Source: Kudoa neothunni (lineage: Eukaryota > Cnidaria). From it: a stretch of DNA of 64,000 nucleotides. The stretch covers positions 1,116,001 to 1,180,000 of the forward strand of contig OZ199839.1 of the NCBI GenBank assembly GCA_964304625.1, written 5' to 3'. Numbering within the stretch: position 1 is the stretch's first letter; every line of letters begins with the position of its first letter. The notes beneath the pieces were generated by a model, which saw only the letters and a list, made by a program, of their open reading frames with translations, made no database searches and had not been told where the DNA came from. Shown in pieces: positions 1-13,250 of the stretch. The translations under genes and the position numbers were made by a program.

Positions 1-873
1 ACTACAACTTTTTTATCGTCCCCTATCTTTGTTGTCAAATAATACTGAGGCTCGTAAATAGAAATATTGTTCTTCATATATGTATTTGGCATATGATAAA
101 AAAAACTGGGATAACTCTTACATCTCATCTCATAATGAGGTATTAACAAATCAAATTCCATAGAAATTGATTTAACTGTATCACATGAACCTACTTTTGA
201 ACCATCATCGAACTTGGCATCTTTGTAAAAGATTGGGCAATCGACTGGAGTACAAGTTTTTGTTGAAAGCGTAATTTTCTTATCGCTACCGAGAGATATT
301 GCTACTTGAGGATTTACCAGTAAGGCTAAATATAATTCATTAATCGAGTTTAATTACATATATGTGATTACGTGCAGCCAAACCAAACACTTTTCCGCCG
401 GTTTTATGCGCAGTTCCTTGAAGATTTTGGGTTGTATCACCAACTTTTACGTAAATGTACTTAGTTCTTGGCGAAAGCATGCCATAAGTAACCTGGCTAT
501 CTTGCTTGTTACAGTCGATAATGCACTTATTTTGTTGAGAGTCTTCTTTCCCAGGACAACCAGGAATTTCTTTAAATTCGGTTGATATTGGTGTTTCATT
601 GTTGGCTATAATTTCTGCTTCGTTCGATCTCATTAGAAGACACTTTTTAGGAGCCACATATATTGAGCCACCAAGTGTATGTTTGAATAGATAACTTTTA
701 GTGGTAGAAGCAGGTGGAGGAGAAGTAGTAGTAATACTATCATAGACAATTTGGTACGATAATGTAGCTTCTGGTTCTGGGCTTGTGGCTTGAGATGCTT
801 GATTCGCACTCACCAACAGTAATGCGTTTAATAAAACTAATATTATTGTAATTAATGGAATCATATTGGGCAT
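1..873 (-). CDS. FN3-like modular surface protein, 5' part (runs off the window edge)
   Basis: Two exons are visible: 873-372 and 325 to beyond base 1, separated by a 46-nt GT-AG intron (371-326, phase 1). Exon 1 starts at an ATG followed by a hydrophobic signal peptide (IPLITIILVLLNALLLVSA), a Ser/Thr/Pro-rich stretch and a first cysteine-containing beta-type module ending in an L-x-P-x-T-x-Y-x-x-V-K-V string typical of FN3 domains. Exon 2 begins LLVNPQVAIS and continues with CPIFYKDAKF and LLIPHYEMRC. Both exons align along their length with exons 2-3 of the gene at 6718-9617 (LLVNPQVTIT, CPIFYKDVKY, LMIPHYEMKC), and the intron position and phase are the same, so they are paralogues in head-to-head orientation. 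The function is unknown; a secreted or type I membrane protein is inferred. The rest of the gene lies outside the window. Confidence 0.8.
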
Positions 874-3322
874 TTACTAAACAAGAAACGAACGGACCAA
901 CTTTTCAACATGTTTAATAGTATTATATCAACCAATTATTGATATCTAATAAATGAATGCCATCTCATATATAATCCATACTTTCGTATTCAAAAGTTAC
1001 CGAATAAAAAACTTTTAACGTTATAAATATATCATGTTTAATTAATAATACAATGACGAATTTACAAACAATTACAATAGATATAATTGTTTTTACATAT
1101 TCGTTAATGAAAAAGTTTTATTACAAACTAATTGTAGTTAAACAAAATTAAGAAAATATATCAACATTTTTTCTACAGTTATATGAACGAAAGTAAAAAT
1201 TATGACTTAAACAAAACTACCATTAATTTTAATGAGTTACTGAAGGGTTTTAAGTATCACTAGCTCGAATTGACAGCCTTCTCTCGTGAACGAGATAATC
1301 TTGCTTTAAAAAGTTACTTAAAATTTTCAAAAAGTGTATTAATTCTTCTAGGTAACCAATACAACGAATTAAGTTAATTTCTTAAAGAATCATACCTTTA
1401 ACGATTGTGATTAGTGAAATAAAAATCATGATCATTTTAAAACATGGTAAAGATATACCAACCATGACCCCAAACCGACGTTCAATAATTGAACATCGAT
1501 GTTACCTTACTTTATATTCCTGAATTTTTATAATTTTTTCGAGAATGTTGTCTGAAAAGTTATTTATTAGTCCCTTTGAGTGTTTAAGACAGATTTTGGC
1601 CTGACAACAAAATTTTATACAACGATGTTTTAAGGAGAACATAAAAAATGCCATGAATTGTGTGTGGATACACAAATCCTACTAAAATTAATTTTTATTC
1701 CTCATATTAATTTCCCGCCATTCGTCAATAACTTTAATACATTAATTCCTAAAAACATTCGCGTAGCCCTTAATATTATATATCAGCCAAAAAACTTTAA
1801 TAATTAGATAAGGCAAAATTTCAATTTCTGCATTAAACCTTATTCTCGAAAGTTCATTTAAGCGGGAAAAGTAACTATTTGCATGATAAATAATATTCGG
1901 GTGTCATTAGTTTTGCCTATATTTAATTATTTCTGGACCGTCGCTTCACTCTTAGGTATCAAAAATAAGTTAACTTAGTAGATTCTAAGAAAATAAATCT
2001 CTTCATAATTTATGAATAAGAGTTCCAAGGGGAAAAATCTCTATTGTGCAAGTGTACATGCAGTTTAGGATTAAATTTGACCGTGTCAATAACTTTTGTC
2101 CTTATATTTTTCATCATATGAGTCAATCGGTCAGGTGGATCCATCTCATGTAACTGATGTCTTTCAATAAAGATCTGTCTTTGATTTTGATGTTATTTTC
2201 TAGTTAAAACAAGATTTCTTCTGATGCAAACGAATGAGGTAACGCGAGTAAAGACAACATTTATTTTGATAGTAATGAATACTTAAATGTTTCTCTTCTT
2301 TTATTCTAGGCCGCGTACCAAGAATTCATTGGTTTTCTTCAATGAAATAACCATTAAATAATTTCAGGCTAAATTCTCATCACTCAAGATCCTTATTTAA
2401 GTACTCGTCTTTAGCAATAATATTTGTAAATCTCTTTGAGAAGGATACGATACACGGAGTTTTCCCTACTTGACGTCTGCAGGATCTATCGTTTCAAGCA
2501 ATTTTAAATTTACGGACGTATCGTTGGTCAAGACCAAATAAATACCAGTTTCGCCAATTTCACTTAGAAATCCAATGTTTAGGTATTAAAGTGAACAAGA
2601 CCTTGAGTGCTTATTATGGTAGCATTTTGATTACAAATGGATTCAATTTTTGGCCAAAAATAAACTCATGTAGAGAAATATACTTTGATATGTCTTTAAT
2701 ATTTATACTTCATAGAATGTTATTTTTTATAAGCTCTCTTCTCAAAAAATAATTAAGTATCAACTAAACATTACTTAAAGACGGAATTCATAGTTTATAA
2801 ACTCTAAAAATCTCAGCTTGAAATTAAACGTAGATTCTATTGGACATGCGTGTATAGAATTTAAATAATCATAGTATATTTCACTTTAGATTTTGAGGGA
2901 GACTGCTATATTGTGCAACAGAGATATATCTTTTGAGATTCGACGTCGAATAATCTTTTTAACTCATTATATTTATTTTGATGTTTTGAATTATTTGAAA
3001 CAATGAGTGGACTCTTCGCGCTAAGTCTTCTAACTCATTAGGAAATCGCTGGCATGCTTTGATACACATAAATTTATAAGGTAGCGTAAGCCTGGACGTA
3101 AAGTGATGAAACTATTCGCTTCAACGAATATTTTTACCTCTTTCTCTACGCACCGTCACACTTGCATTATCGCTGACAAACTCTGTTAGTTTGTATAGGA
3201 ATTTGGTGCTTTTCAAAAAAAAAAAAAAAGAATAAATAATTCCATCAGCATTATCATCAATAATCTCCACAGGGCGAGTAGTTTATCAACAGTTCACTAA
3301 TTATTATATTCATAGTATCTAG
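874..3322. other. AT-rich intergenic DNA between head-to-head FN3-like genes
   Basis: No coding sequence is supported here. It holds one copy of a dispersed hairpin repeat (1917-1978) and an A tract near 3216-3230. The 5' flank of the minus-strand surface gene (from 874) presumably carries its promoter, but no clear core motif is visible. Confidence 0.5.
1917..1978. repeat. 62-bp dispersed hairpin repeat, copy 1
   Basis: Imperfect palindrome with CTATATTTAATTATT on the left and AAGTTAACTTAG on the right. The central segment contains CGCTTCACTCTTAG. Close relatives lie at 48469-48530 and 63527-63587. Similarity to the third copy continues on both sides (about 1900-2080), so the hairpin is part of a slightly longer repeat. 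Confidence 0.6.
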
Positions 3323-3803
3323 CTAATAAAAAATTTGTTTGTATGTCAATATATCGCTGGCTTTTTTTTGCATAATTAGACCGAATGTTTGGGTCGGTAA
3401 TGTTGAAAATGGCTCATTTAACTGGTACATTCCGATATTATAACGAATAATTTTTTCACTTTTTGTTCGAGCACATTTAATCCCCTTAAAGTTGATAGAA
3501 TCTTCACCAAACTTGGCAATAAAGTCGGGTAGATGATCCAGAATTGATGTGGGTAACTTGTGCTCAGCATTCAAATACACATAATTTCAATTCGTCGGTG
3601 ACTCTCCACCTATTGCTTAAATAAGAGCTGTCAATTTCCTCAAAACTAATTATTTTGAGAGAATAATTTGGAAATCTAATTTTCTGACGAAACTTTTCTT
3701 GTTTAGTATATCTTTCGCCTGGTAAGATACTACAAAAAAATTTTCCACTGCATAATTTACTGGATGCCCTAATCTTGTTCACCATACTAACATCAATCCA
3801 CAC
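3323..3803 (-). mobile_element. hAT-type transposase fragment (N-terminal part), degraded
   Basis: Two overlapping minus-strand reading frames (3803-3564 and 3580-3323) read as one protein with a single-base shift near 3570. The second part has the order AEHKLP..ILDHLPDFIAKFG..I..IKCARTKSEKII, which matches the conserved hAT block between the zinc finger and the catalytic core (A-E-H-x-L-P-x-x-x-x-D-H-L, then C-x-R-T-K). Upstream, YLSNRWRVTDELKLC fits the preceding helix. No catalytic core or terminal inverted repeats were found, so this is a truncated fossil. No gene of the host is implied. Confidence 0.55.
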
Positions 3804-6717
3804 GAAAATTCTTTCAATGATTCATCCAACGTTTCTCGGTTTACGTTCATACGTTTTGTTTGTTTTCTCAACGGTTGTCATTTTGTCAATGTCAATATCG
3901 ATATTACTTCTTTCGGCATTCATTCAAATTATTTTATCCGAATAAACAAAAAGATCGAAAAATTTGTGGAATCCCATTTTATTTCACATTCATCATAACT
4001 CAACTTAATCGATTATACAAGTCACGACATTTTGTTGTCTTATATAGCTGCAATTACTGTCGACATCATGAGACAATTATTTCCATAAAATTATTATAAT
4101 CTCATTAGTTGATTAGGTAACATGAATTTATAACAATTCTATATCGAAACTCATTGACCTTTAAACGTACCAATCCATTTACTTAGGGCAAAATGTACTA
4201 AATCTGGCAACCCTGAGCTACTTTATAATTTATAAATTACAATACAAAAATTTTAGCACATGTGCTCGTTGTATCCTATAGTTGGAAGTTACGAAGCATT
4301 CCACATTTTAATGAAAAATACCCTTATCCAATTTATTTATGTGCAGAAAATAATTTATAAATCGGTTCCTCTCAGTTTAGATATTCTTATAATGTCCGAT
4401 AGTGATTATTCTATAAACTAAGAGTTTGATTTCGCATTGCATCAAACAATTTTATTTAACGTTAACAAAGGATTAAACTATTAGCTGTGTAACTTATCAC
4501 ATATCCAAAACAGCAACTAATAGATTTGTTCATTTACTAAGTTCAGTCAACATCCAAGTGATTTTTTAGAACCAGACGACCATATTGAATAGAAGAATTT
4601 TTTAATATGTATTACAAATTGAAACATCATTGAATAAAAGGTGTTAAAGAAGTTCTGAAACAATAATTATCATTCGTCATGTTTCGACGGACATCGTTAT
4701 TTCAAGATGGAAAGCGTTGACGATGCTGTGTTGATTCTATTGCTCAATCTGATACTCGTATTATCGAAATCTGTGATGGAAAAATTTGTATAGGATTTTC
4801 TCAATGAATTTTAAGAACTGAGATTTCTAGATTCATAAAATATTTCAAACAAAGTTATCCAAAAGGAAGCAGCTGGCTGATGAAACTCTAAAGGAGTTGT
4901 TCACTAGTAGAGATCAAATAGATTCTAGAGTGAAATTGTAAACTTCACAAAATTTCTAATGTTGAATGTAGGGGAATTTTGTTGAGTACGCCAAATTATC
5001 TCGACAAATCAACAAACACAACGATATATTAAGTGAAGATTTGAAATATTATAGAACATCACAATCTAGCTATATACTAAATTTGACTCAGATATTCACC
5101 GTTTTAGATGTACGCTTATTATTAACGACCACCTTAATTGCCAAATTAATAATACTTTGATTTAGGGAATTCTGTTTTTTTTTGTTGTATAGAAATTATG
5201 CTTCGAAACCTGTTTTCACATTCTCCGATAGTTATAAATCGTTTGATTTTCTACATTTTGTTGTAAGCTACCCCAATACCAAATATACAAGTAAAATTAC
5301 TTGATTGATTCTTGTATTGATTGTGTATATTAGATACTGTTGGATTTCCCTTTTGGTATTTTTCGTCAAGATTGTTCACCTCTAAGATAATGAAGTTGAT
5401 AGTCCATCAAATAACCATCTAAAGTCTATGTCGACTAATTTAGTGTCCTATTATATGTGGCTGTATTATTTTTTAATATAAAAATTCAATTCACTGTAAA
5501 ATGTAGTTATTATAATTATGTGTGGGTTGTTTTTTTATTTGCTTGTCTTAAACAGAAAGGTAATGGAAATTTTTATAAATTACGCTTGTGTCATTGCCAA
5601 TCACTTTCAAATTTTCCGAATTTTATCAAAAAATTTGCTTAATAAACTAATGTTGTAAATTATATGATTATTGTCTACGGTAAAATCTATCGTCTATCAT
5701 GTCATTTTTATATTTATTCCGTAATTCGTATATCTTAATTTATTGTCGGTATGGTTTTAATTCTAATGACTCTAAAAATGTTATTTTTAGAATATAAATT
5801 TTAATTCATAAGTTTAAAATAAAATCCGTTTGATCATGTTAATAATCCAACATACATGGTTAGTTTTTAAATGCCCGTAAATATCATTCAAATTAGATTT
5901 CTATTCTTTGCCGTGGGGGAATATTGAAAGCAGTAGTATGATTTCCACGCAATATCAATATAAGTTATTTTATTGATTAAAATGGTATTTATATTCCATT
6001 ATTATAGATTTAATATAATAAATTAAAAATTATTTTATTTAAAGTATATTTGGGGGTAGACCATAATTGATTATTTGTTGGTTTTATGCCACTTGTTATT
6101 AATTGGCATAAAAAATATTGAAAAATAAAATGTATTTTGTGATAATATCGAATAAACCAAGCTATTAATTATAGGAAAATTGCTTATTTATTAAGGTCAA
6201 TTTTAATATTTTATTAAAAAAATATTTTTCTTATTTTAACATTTGATTTTTCCTATAATCTAATGGATCCCATACTTTAGAATTGACAATAGATTGTTTC
6301 AGGTACACAAAACCTGTTGAACTTTATCTAAAATATTAACTTATATAACAATTTTATAAAATGATCAACGTCAAGGTAACCATATATACTCTTTTTTTAT
6401 CGTAAATATTTGAGTTAGTATTATGATGTTGAATAAATTTCATGTTGGATTTCCTTCTGGTTACAAAGAATGCATCTAATTTCCGTAATATTCCTTTAAA
6501 TTAATATTCAGGGTAAGAAATTACTATCCATCAAAATATTTGTTAAGAGGAATTAATATTTCCGAAATATTTGTATTGATGCTTCATTGGGTTTTAGGCG
6601 AATATTAATTCTGAGTGTATATATATATATATATATATATATATGAATTATAATCCGATCAAATTTTTGATTTTCATATTGAACGGCAACAATCGTCTAT
6701 TTCTTTGGCAAAATATA
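3804..6717. other. AT-rich intergenic region
   Basis: No gene is supported; short open frames here (for example 3860-4099 and 5457-5642) have no recognisable content. A (TA)n tract lies at 6618-6644, directly upstream of the FN3-like gene. Confidence 0.4.
6618..6644. repeat. (TA)n microsatellite
   Basis: About 13 uninterrupted TA units, 74 bp upstream of the ATG of the FN3-like surface gene. Confidence 0.9.
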
Positions 6718-9617
6718 ATGAAAGATTTGATCTATCTTTTGGGAGTTTGTACTTTACTGTCATGTATATACCAAATTTCAAAAGAAATATTAATAATAAC
6801 TTATAGCCCGCTTTTTTCTTATATACACTCAAGGAAGTCAAGATGTTCAAAATCCAGTTACTACTGAAAACTCTTTAAGTTACAAACTTACGAGAGAGAT
6901 AAATGAATTGAATATTAATTTGAAATTAAGTGGAACCGATTATACTGAGGGTAAAAATTGCCACATTAAACAATCCAACAAAGATGTTACAAACTTTGAT
7001 GAAATCACTGTATGCTCTGGTAATGTTTATGCAACAGAACCTAGAAAATGTGTTCATGTATGCTCAGGAAGTACCAATAAACTAACTTTTGACAAGTCTT
7101 CTTCAAGCGCGAAGTACATCGCCGTTTTTTCAGATAATATCGCAGAAACCGCTGCAAATAAAAATAAAGGTGGAGCTGTATTTGGATTAGAGTTGCGTAA
7201 CTAAACCATCTAATACTTTCAGTAAGTTTCTTTTAGTATTATTGGTCAATCCGCAAGTTACAATAACGAAAACCGGCCAAAAACTGAAATTGGGTACAAA
7301 AACTTGTAAACCGGTAAATTGTCCTATATTTTACAAGGATGTGAAATATAATGATGGAACAGCTGGTCAAAATTGTGCTGCAAATATTGAAAGTGAATTG
7401 GAGTTTAATTTGATGATACCACATTATGAAATGAAATGCGAGAACTATCCCAGTTTCTTTTACAACCTGCAAAATAAATACACTCTATCAACATTTGATG
7501 TTTATCGCCCACAGTATTACGTAACCCCTAGTTCGAGTGGAACAACGAAGTATATGATAAAGTTTACAAATAAATTTCCCTTCGAAATTTGTCGTTTCAA
7601 TGTAAGAGAAGTGTTAGAAGACAATAGTAATAATGACTACACATCAAAGTGTGGTTTGGCAGATAAATGTCATGCTCCATGTAATAATGTTGAACTTGAA
7701 CTCACTACTTCTAAGTCTGTTGTTGAAATATTGATCCAAACCAGGCACGTATCGTTGGATAAAAGTGGCTCCGCATACGAAGGATATATTCAAAAAAAAT
7801 TTGGTAGTTCATAAACGGGTTAAATTTGGTAATCTTCTCATAGTTGTTAAGGAAACTGATGATTCTATCTTATTGTCAGAACACTCCTCTGCTGGTGTCA
7901 AGCTAAATGTTCCGCTGTTTACTCAAGAAGAAGAACCTAAATTTTCCAGGTGTACCGCAACTTATTATGAAGCAGATAAACCTAAACCTGATTCACCTGG
8001 AACGCCAAAGTGTGAAAAAAACAATGCGGGATGTGAACCAGTATGCACTGAGGCTCTAAAGATTATAGAGCTTAATAGTGGAAAACCATATATTCTTGAA
8101 ATTGCATCAGGCAATAGCAATGGTGTTCTTAAAGAATTTAAAGAGCATATATTCTTTCGTACAGGTAATATAATGTAATATAATATAAAAAAATTAATGT
8201 ATAGACAAAAAATCTGAGCCTACCTTTTCTGAAACAAACCCAACAGTGACGGATACAACTGTATCAATTAGAGCAATAGATAATAGCGGAACACTTGGCG
8301 CAAAAGAAAAGACTTGTGCTTACTATATAAGCCCTCATGGAAAGGACGTGTATGTGTGTGCAATGTGCGAAGATAGTTATCCGTGCAGGGGTTTTTGTAA
8401 GGATTCTCAAAAAATTATAGGACTAATGCCTGAAACTGAGTATGACCTAAAGGTTGTCGCCCATGAGGAATATGGCGAAAAAATCCACAAAATTACAACA
8501 AGTATATAAGTAATTGATCTTGAATTATATAACTAATTTTGTTTCAAGCTTTGTCAACGCTTACACTACGATCAGAATTTATAGAAAAAGGATTCAAGGT
8601 GACAGGGGTACTGTCAACACCATATCCTGCAGCCGTTTGTCACTATAAAGTAAATGTAAAGAAAGGGAACGAATCCAAATTGGTCTATGAATGCCCGCCA
8701 CTGGCTTCTACAACAAACACTGGAGCAACCATTACTGCATCTAAACCTTCTAAAATAGCGATAGCTAGATCAAATAATGGACAACAACCACAAGATGCAC
8801 TATCATCAAATAAAAAAACCGAAATCACTCCATGCACACAACCACCATTATGCACTGATATAATATTCAAAGAAGGATATGAAGCAGACAAGGAATATGA
8901 AGTTTTAATTACGGCCGTCGGTAGATCCGTAGAAACTATCATCAAAATACCCATAAGTAATAAAGCGCCTAATTATAAATTAATATATTTCTTAATTAAA
9001 TTAAATTATTAAGAATATGTGCATTAATTCTTATTAATCGATTTTCTAATTTAGATCCACAGTTCACCCTCACTAAGAACCCAATCAGATTAACTGTGGC
9101 GTTTGCAAGAGAAGGCGACAACATAAAAGTTAAAACTTCTCTTCCTAAAGACGTTGATGAAAGGTTGTTATGCAAATGGGAATTGAAAAATTGGGATGAT
9201 CCATCCAAACCAATCGTCCAAAAATGCATGGCAATTGGTGAGCAAGGTTGTTCAGCTTTTCCATCATGCAAGGAATTTACAATTACAAATGTGGATAACA
9301 CCAACAATTATCGTTTGATGTTATATCATAATGCAGATAGCAATATCACTGGTTTTGTCGAAATCCAGAAAGGTAATTGTATAAATATTATTGGTCGATA
9401 TTTCTGGTTTTTGATTAGATGATGAATCAAACAAATCCATGTAAAATTAAATTGTTGATTTATTTTTGATTTATTTTAGGTCAAAAAATACAATGTACTA
9501 ATTTATGGAAATATCTTCTTAATCAATTATTTTAGAATTATTGCTGTAGTAGTTCCAGTCCTCATCATCGTTGTGGGTGCGGGATTCTATTTCGGATATT
9601 GGAAAAATAAAAATTAA
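6718..9617 (+). CDS. 821-aa type I membrane protein of tandem cysteine-bearing FN3-like modules
   Basis: Ten exons: 6718-6763, 6807-7196, 7237-7803, 7844-8164, 8205-8501, 8549-8956, 9055-9372, 9419-9440, 9480-9494, 9536-9617. They sum to 2466 nt, all in frame, with GT-AG introns of 39-47 nt and one of 98 nt. Exon 1 gives the signal peptide (MKDLIYLLGVCTLLS). Exons 2-7 are each a multiple of three and phase 1-1. Each carries a C...C...C-x3-4-C pattern, and exons 2 and 4-7 also end in an FN3-type strand, clearest in exon 5 (LMPETEYDLKVVAH). Exon 3 seems to hold two units. Exon 10 encodes the TM helix (IIAVVVPVLIIVVGAGFYFG) and a tiny tail (YWKNKN). Start choice: the ATG gives a signal peptide and keeps frame. 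It is paralogous to the minus-strand gene at 1-873. Adhesion or host/cell recognition is possible but is only an inference. Confidence 0.85.
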
Positions 9618-10330
9618 ATTTTTGTTTTTAAAGAATGCTTACAAATCAAAATTCGATTTAGCGGCAGTATTAATATATCATAAATATTAGTTATCTGTTA
9701 GACTTTTTTTCATTTATTATTTTTAAGGACACAATTATTTAATCATGCATATTCATTTTTCTAAAAATTGTATTTCTCTTTATTTTATATTAATAAATAC
9801 AGGAAAACTAAGAAATCATTTTTCCAATACCGTAATAATTGTATTCGAAAATAATAGCGAATTTTTGTTATGAATTGTTTGTTTTATTCGACTAAAAGTT
9901 GAAAATCATTCTACCTGTTAAACTATACATATTTATTCTTCAAATTAATATTTCGAAATGTAAAAATATTTTCTATGTTAAATTAGGCATTGTTATGATT
10001 ACGAATCAATTATAATTGATGTTTTGGAAACCAACAGTTTATGAACTAACATAAAATCTTATTATTATCATTATTTAAATTCAAGCCGTATATTGAATGT
10101 ATATTTTTATTTAATTCATATGTGACTTCAAATTAATAAATTGTTATATTATCAATATGAACATTCTCAGTTGATTTTTAATTCTTTTGATTAATTCTCT
10201 AGTTCCAGACATCTTTAAATTTGGGTAAAACTTTAAAACCTGATTAATAATTAATATTTTATTCACTCAGAATAAAACTAAATACTTATATCACATATTT
10301 ATACAACATACATGAATCATTGGACGCATT

Positions 10331-10349
10331 ATCTATCTATCTATCTATC

Positions 10350-10374
<25 letters not shown>
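10331..10374. repeat. (TATC)n then (TA)n microsatellite
   Basis: Five ATCT units pass directly into about eleven TA units. A CTGTCTGTGTGTCC stretch follows about 20 bp downstream. Confidence 0.9.
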
Positions 10375-10384
<10 letters not shown>

Positions 10385-12261
10385 AAAATCCTTTGTCTGT
10401 CTGTGTGTCCACAATTGCACATGTGCAACGGAGAAACTTTTTTTAAATATAGCTTTTAGTTCGCATTTGAGTAGATGATACCATTAACAAAAAAAGTTCA
10501 TTTACTTAGAAGTATAATTAGGATCAATATCGCTATCAGAAATAAGGAATTTTTTGGCTTTTTACTTCAATTACCAGATTAAAAGGTACCAGAATCATAT
10601 TGATGTTTATTTACTTCAGAGTAATATTCAATTAGAATGAACTTTTACTCATTACATACAACAAGAATCTGCTAATTATGATGTATAATGTTCAGAAATG
10701 TTACATATGCCTGTTTGGAGCAATTTTAAGACAAATAAACTATTAACGTCAAATTTACAGGAGTTGTTGTATTTCTCTTAAAATTTGAAGAATTACCAAA
10801 GATACATTATAGACAAAATGACTTAAGATCATTTTAAATAATGCACATAATTCGAGATTAAAGTTGCTGCCATGTTGGAATAATTTTGATCCTTATACGC
10901 ATTCTAAAAACCATGTAAGATGTGGGTAGAATTTAAAAACATTTAAATTTTGTGATAACTTCTTAAATGGAAATTTCTTTTTATCAAATATATCGATTGA
11001 GATTGAAACTATATTCGTCGTTCAATAAGTTTTTACTCCTTTTTTTGATTTTCCTGAACTTTCTTGCAAAACAGCTGGCATCATTAATTCGATAAGTTTC
11101 CAAATTTGATGAGACAATTTTTTAAATAATGTTTAAGTTTTTAGTAACCTAATTATTCCTTACCCCCGGACCTTAAGATTAATATTCAAATCAATGTACT
11201 GTTTTTTTAGGCTCGCATTAATTCATTATGATACAAAATCTGCATAAAAATATGCGACACCTCATTCTATACGTAGTTTAAGAATTTATATTCATGATTA
11301 CTTATGCATAAAATACAGTCCTTCTCAATACGTGTCATGTAAGTTAATAAGGAATTATTGGTCTATTCGATCTAACCGATATTTTCACAAAGTTTTCGTT
11401 AATCTAAGAATAGTTCAGTACAAAGAAATTTTTTTAGGGCAATCAAACAATACGTTAATTTGTCAAGGATGCATCCCTGAAGAAAACCAGTTGATGTTTA
11501 AGTATTATTGTAATTTTTCAAACCAAAAACACCTTTACATTTTTGATCTAATCGTATTTTGTTAATTAAATATGTATATTTTTGAACCAGTAAGTATTCT
11601 TGATAAAAAGCAAAGTTGGGTTTATTTATAAATAGCGAAATTCTGTTATAATCATGAATACGTAAGTTACTGCTCACAGCTTTTCAAAACATCAATGGCA
11701 TCATTATAAAATTAAGATAAAAGGAGTAACAATTACTATTTATATTTTGGAGGAATCTTAAGTTGATTTTATTTTTTTTATCGTTTGTAGACTAATAATA
11801 AATTTTATAATTAGAAGGATTAATTTTTATCGCAAAATTTTGAAAAAAACTGAAAGTCCAATTTAAGTCGCTTAATGATTTTGTTTCATAAATAGCTGAA
11901 CTTTAATCGCTAATTACATTTCTCTTAAAATTAGGCTCATCATAGTTATGGTCAATAATTTGTAAAATAAAGTTAAAATTACCCATTAATTTCTCTCCAT
12001 ACCTCTATTTATATTTGAATGGAAAGTGTGCGCATAATTTCGTTTATCTAAATCATCACAATGAAAAAATAATGACAAGCTTTAAAATGTATAAATTAAA
12101 ATAGAAAAATTAAATGTTAAAATTTCCCATCACACTGTACCATGCAAAACTGGGCGTTAGCGCTATTTACTTAAAAATCAAAAAGGCTATAGTCTGCGCC
12201 AGGTGTTAGCCTACTTGGCTGGGCAAGGAAGTCTTCGTGAAGCGGGGCTTTTGCGCTAGTA

Positions 12262-13250
12262 CATTACTAAACTCAATCTTGTCATTAACTATATTCTAGG
12301 GAGCGTTACGCTAGAAATTATATTTAATTGTTTTAAAAATCAAAAATGCTCAGTATTAATATATAAAACTGTAATAATAAAGTTGAATCAGTTTATAGAA
12401 CATGAAGATTTAAGAAAGATATCCCGAGCCAGAAACATTTCTCAAAATAAAATTTGGTTCATATCAGATTAATTTAATTTAAATGAAGTTGCAGATTGGA
12501 AATAGATTTTTGACGATAATACTACAACGTGTGGAGATCAAAATTATGCGGACTTATTGTCCACAAATTGTTAATCTGATGTTATAGAACCAATTATTAA
12601 ATTAGTCAAAATTTTAATCAAAAATATAAAAATATAGTTAACATTTTAGAGAAAGTTTTAATTCAAGAAGATTTATCTGTATTGTTTGATTTATATCGCA
12701 TAAAGGACAGAATTTAAAAAATATCAATGGAAAGGTTTCGACACACAATATAACTATCTTATTAATTTGTATCATTTATAAAACCTACTTTAATTATTAA
12801 TCTTATTTTGACTGAAAACTTCGGGTCAGCATTGTCAATGTCAATCGAATTTTTAAATCACCAATCCACCCTGTACCTGTATGATTTCTTTCTCCTTCAT
12901 ACACATTTAAAGGGAGATAATTAATACTGTTACACGAACTTCGATCAAAAGAAACGTTTTTTCTATACCACTTAGTGAAATGGTTAATAGCAATAATCTT
13001 TTGGTCTATTTGGAGATACTTTTATGTTACGTTCTTAATGGTTCGCATATAATAAAAAACTCAAATAAATTTTTTTATAACTTCATTAGGTGTTCTCGAT
13101 GTATTCAATAAATAGATCAACCAACTGAAGTTAAATAATCTAATGATTTTTTCATTTAATTTAAAAGCATACCATTAATCTGAACTTAATTAGGGTTCAT
13201 CGGGGCCACAAAAAAGGGCATTGAGGGTCGGAGTTAGTGCACCTCTACTA
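12262..13250 (+). mobile_element. Tigger/pogo-like DNA transposon, 3' part, degraded
   Basis: Bases 12262-12745 align over most of their length with 61620-62110, a degraded pogo-superfamily transposase tail. Shared blocks include the run from ATGCGGACTTATTGTCC to CTGATGTTATAGAACC and the final AATTTAAAAAATATCAATGG. The reading frame is broken, but it carries an acidic tail ending in a KKYQW segment, comparable to the QTTITDFF-like end of Tigger proteins. Bases 12747-13250 continue with a segment repeated at 54818-55262. Its end (reverse complement AGAGGTGCACTAACTCCG) looks like a decayed terminal inverted repeat. Confidence 0.55.
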
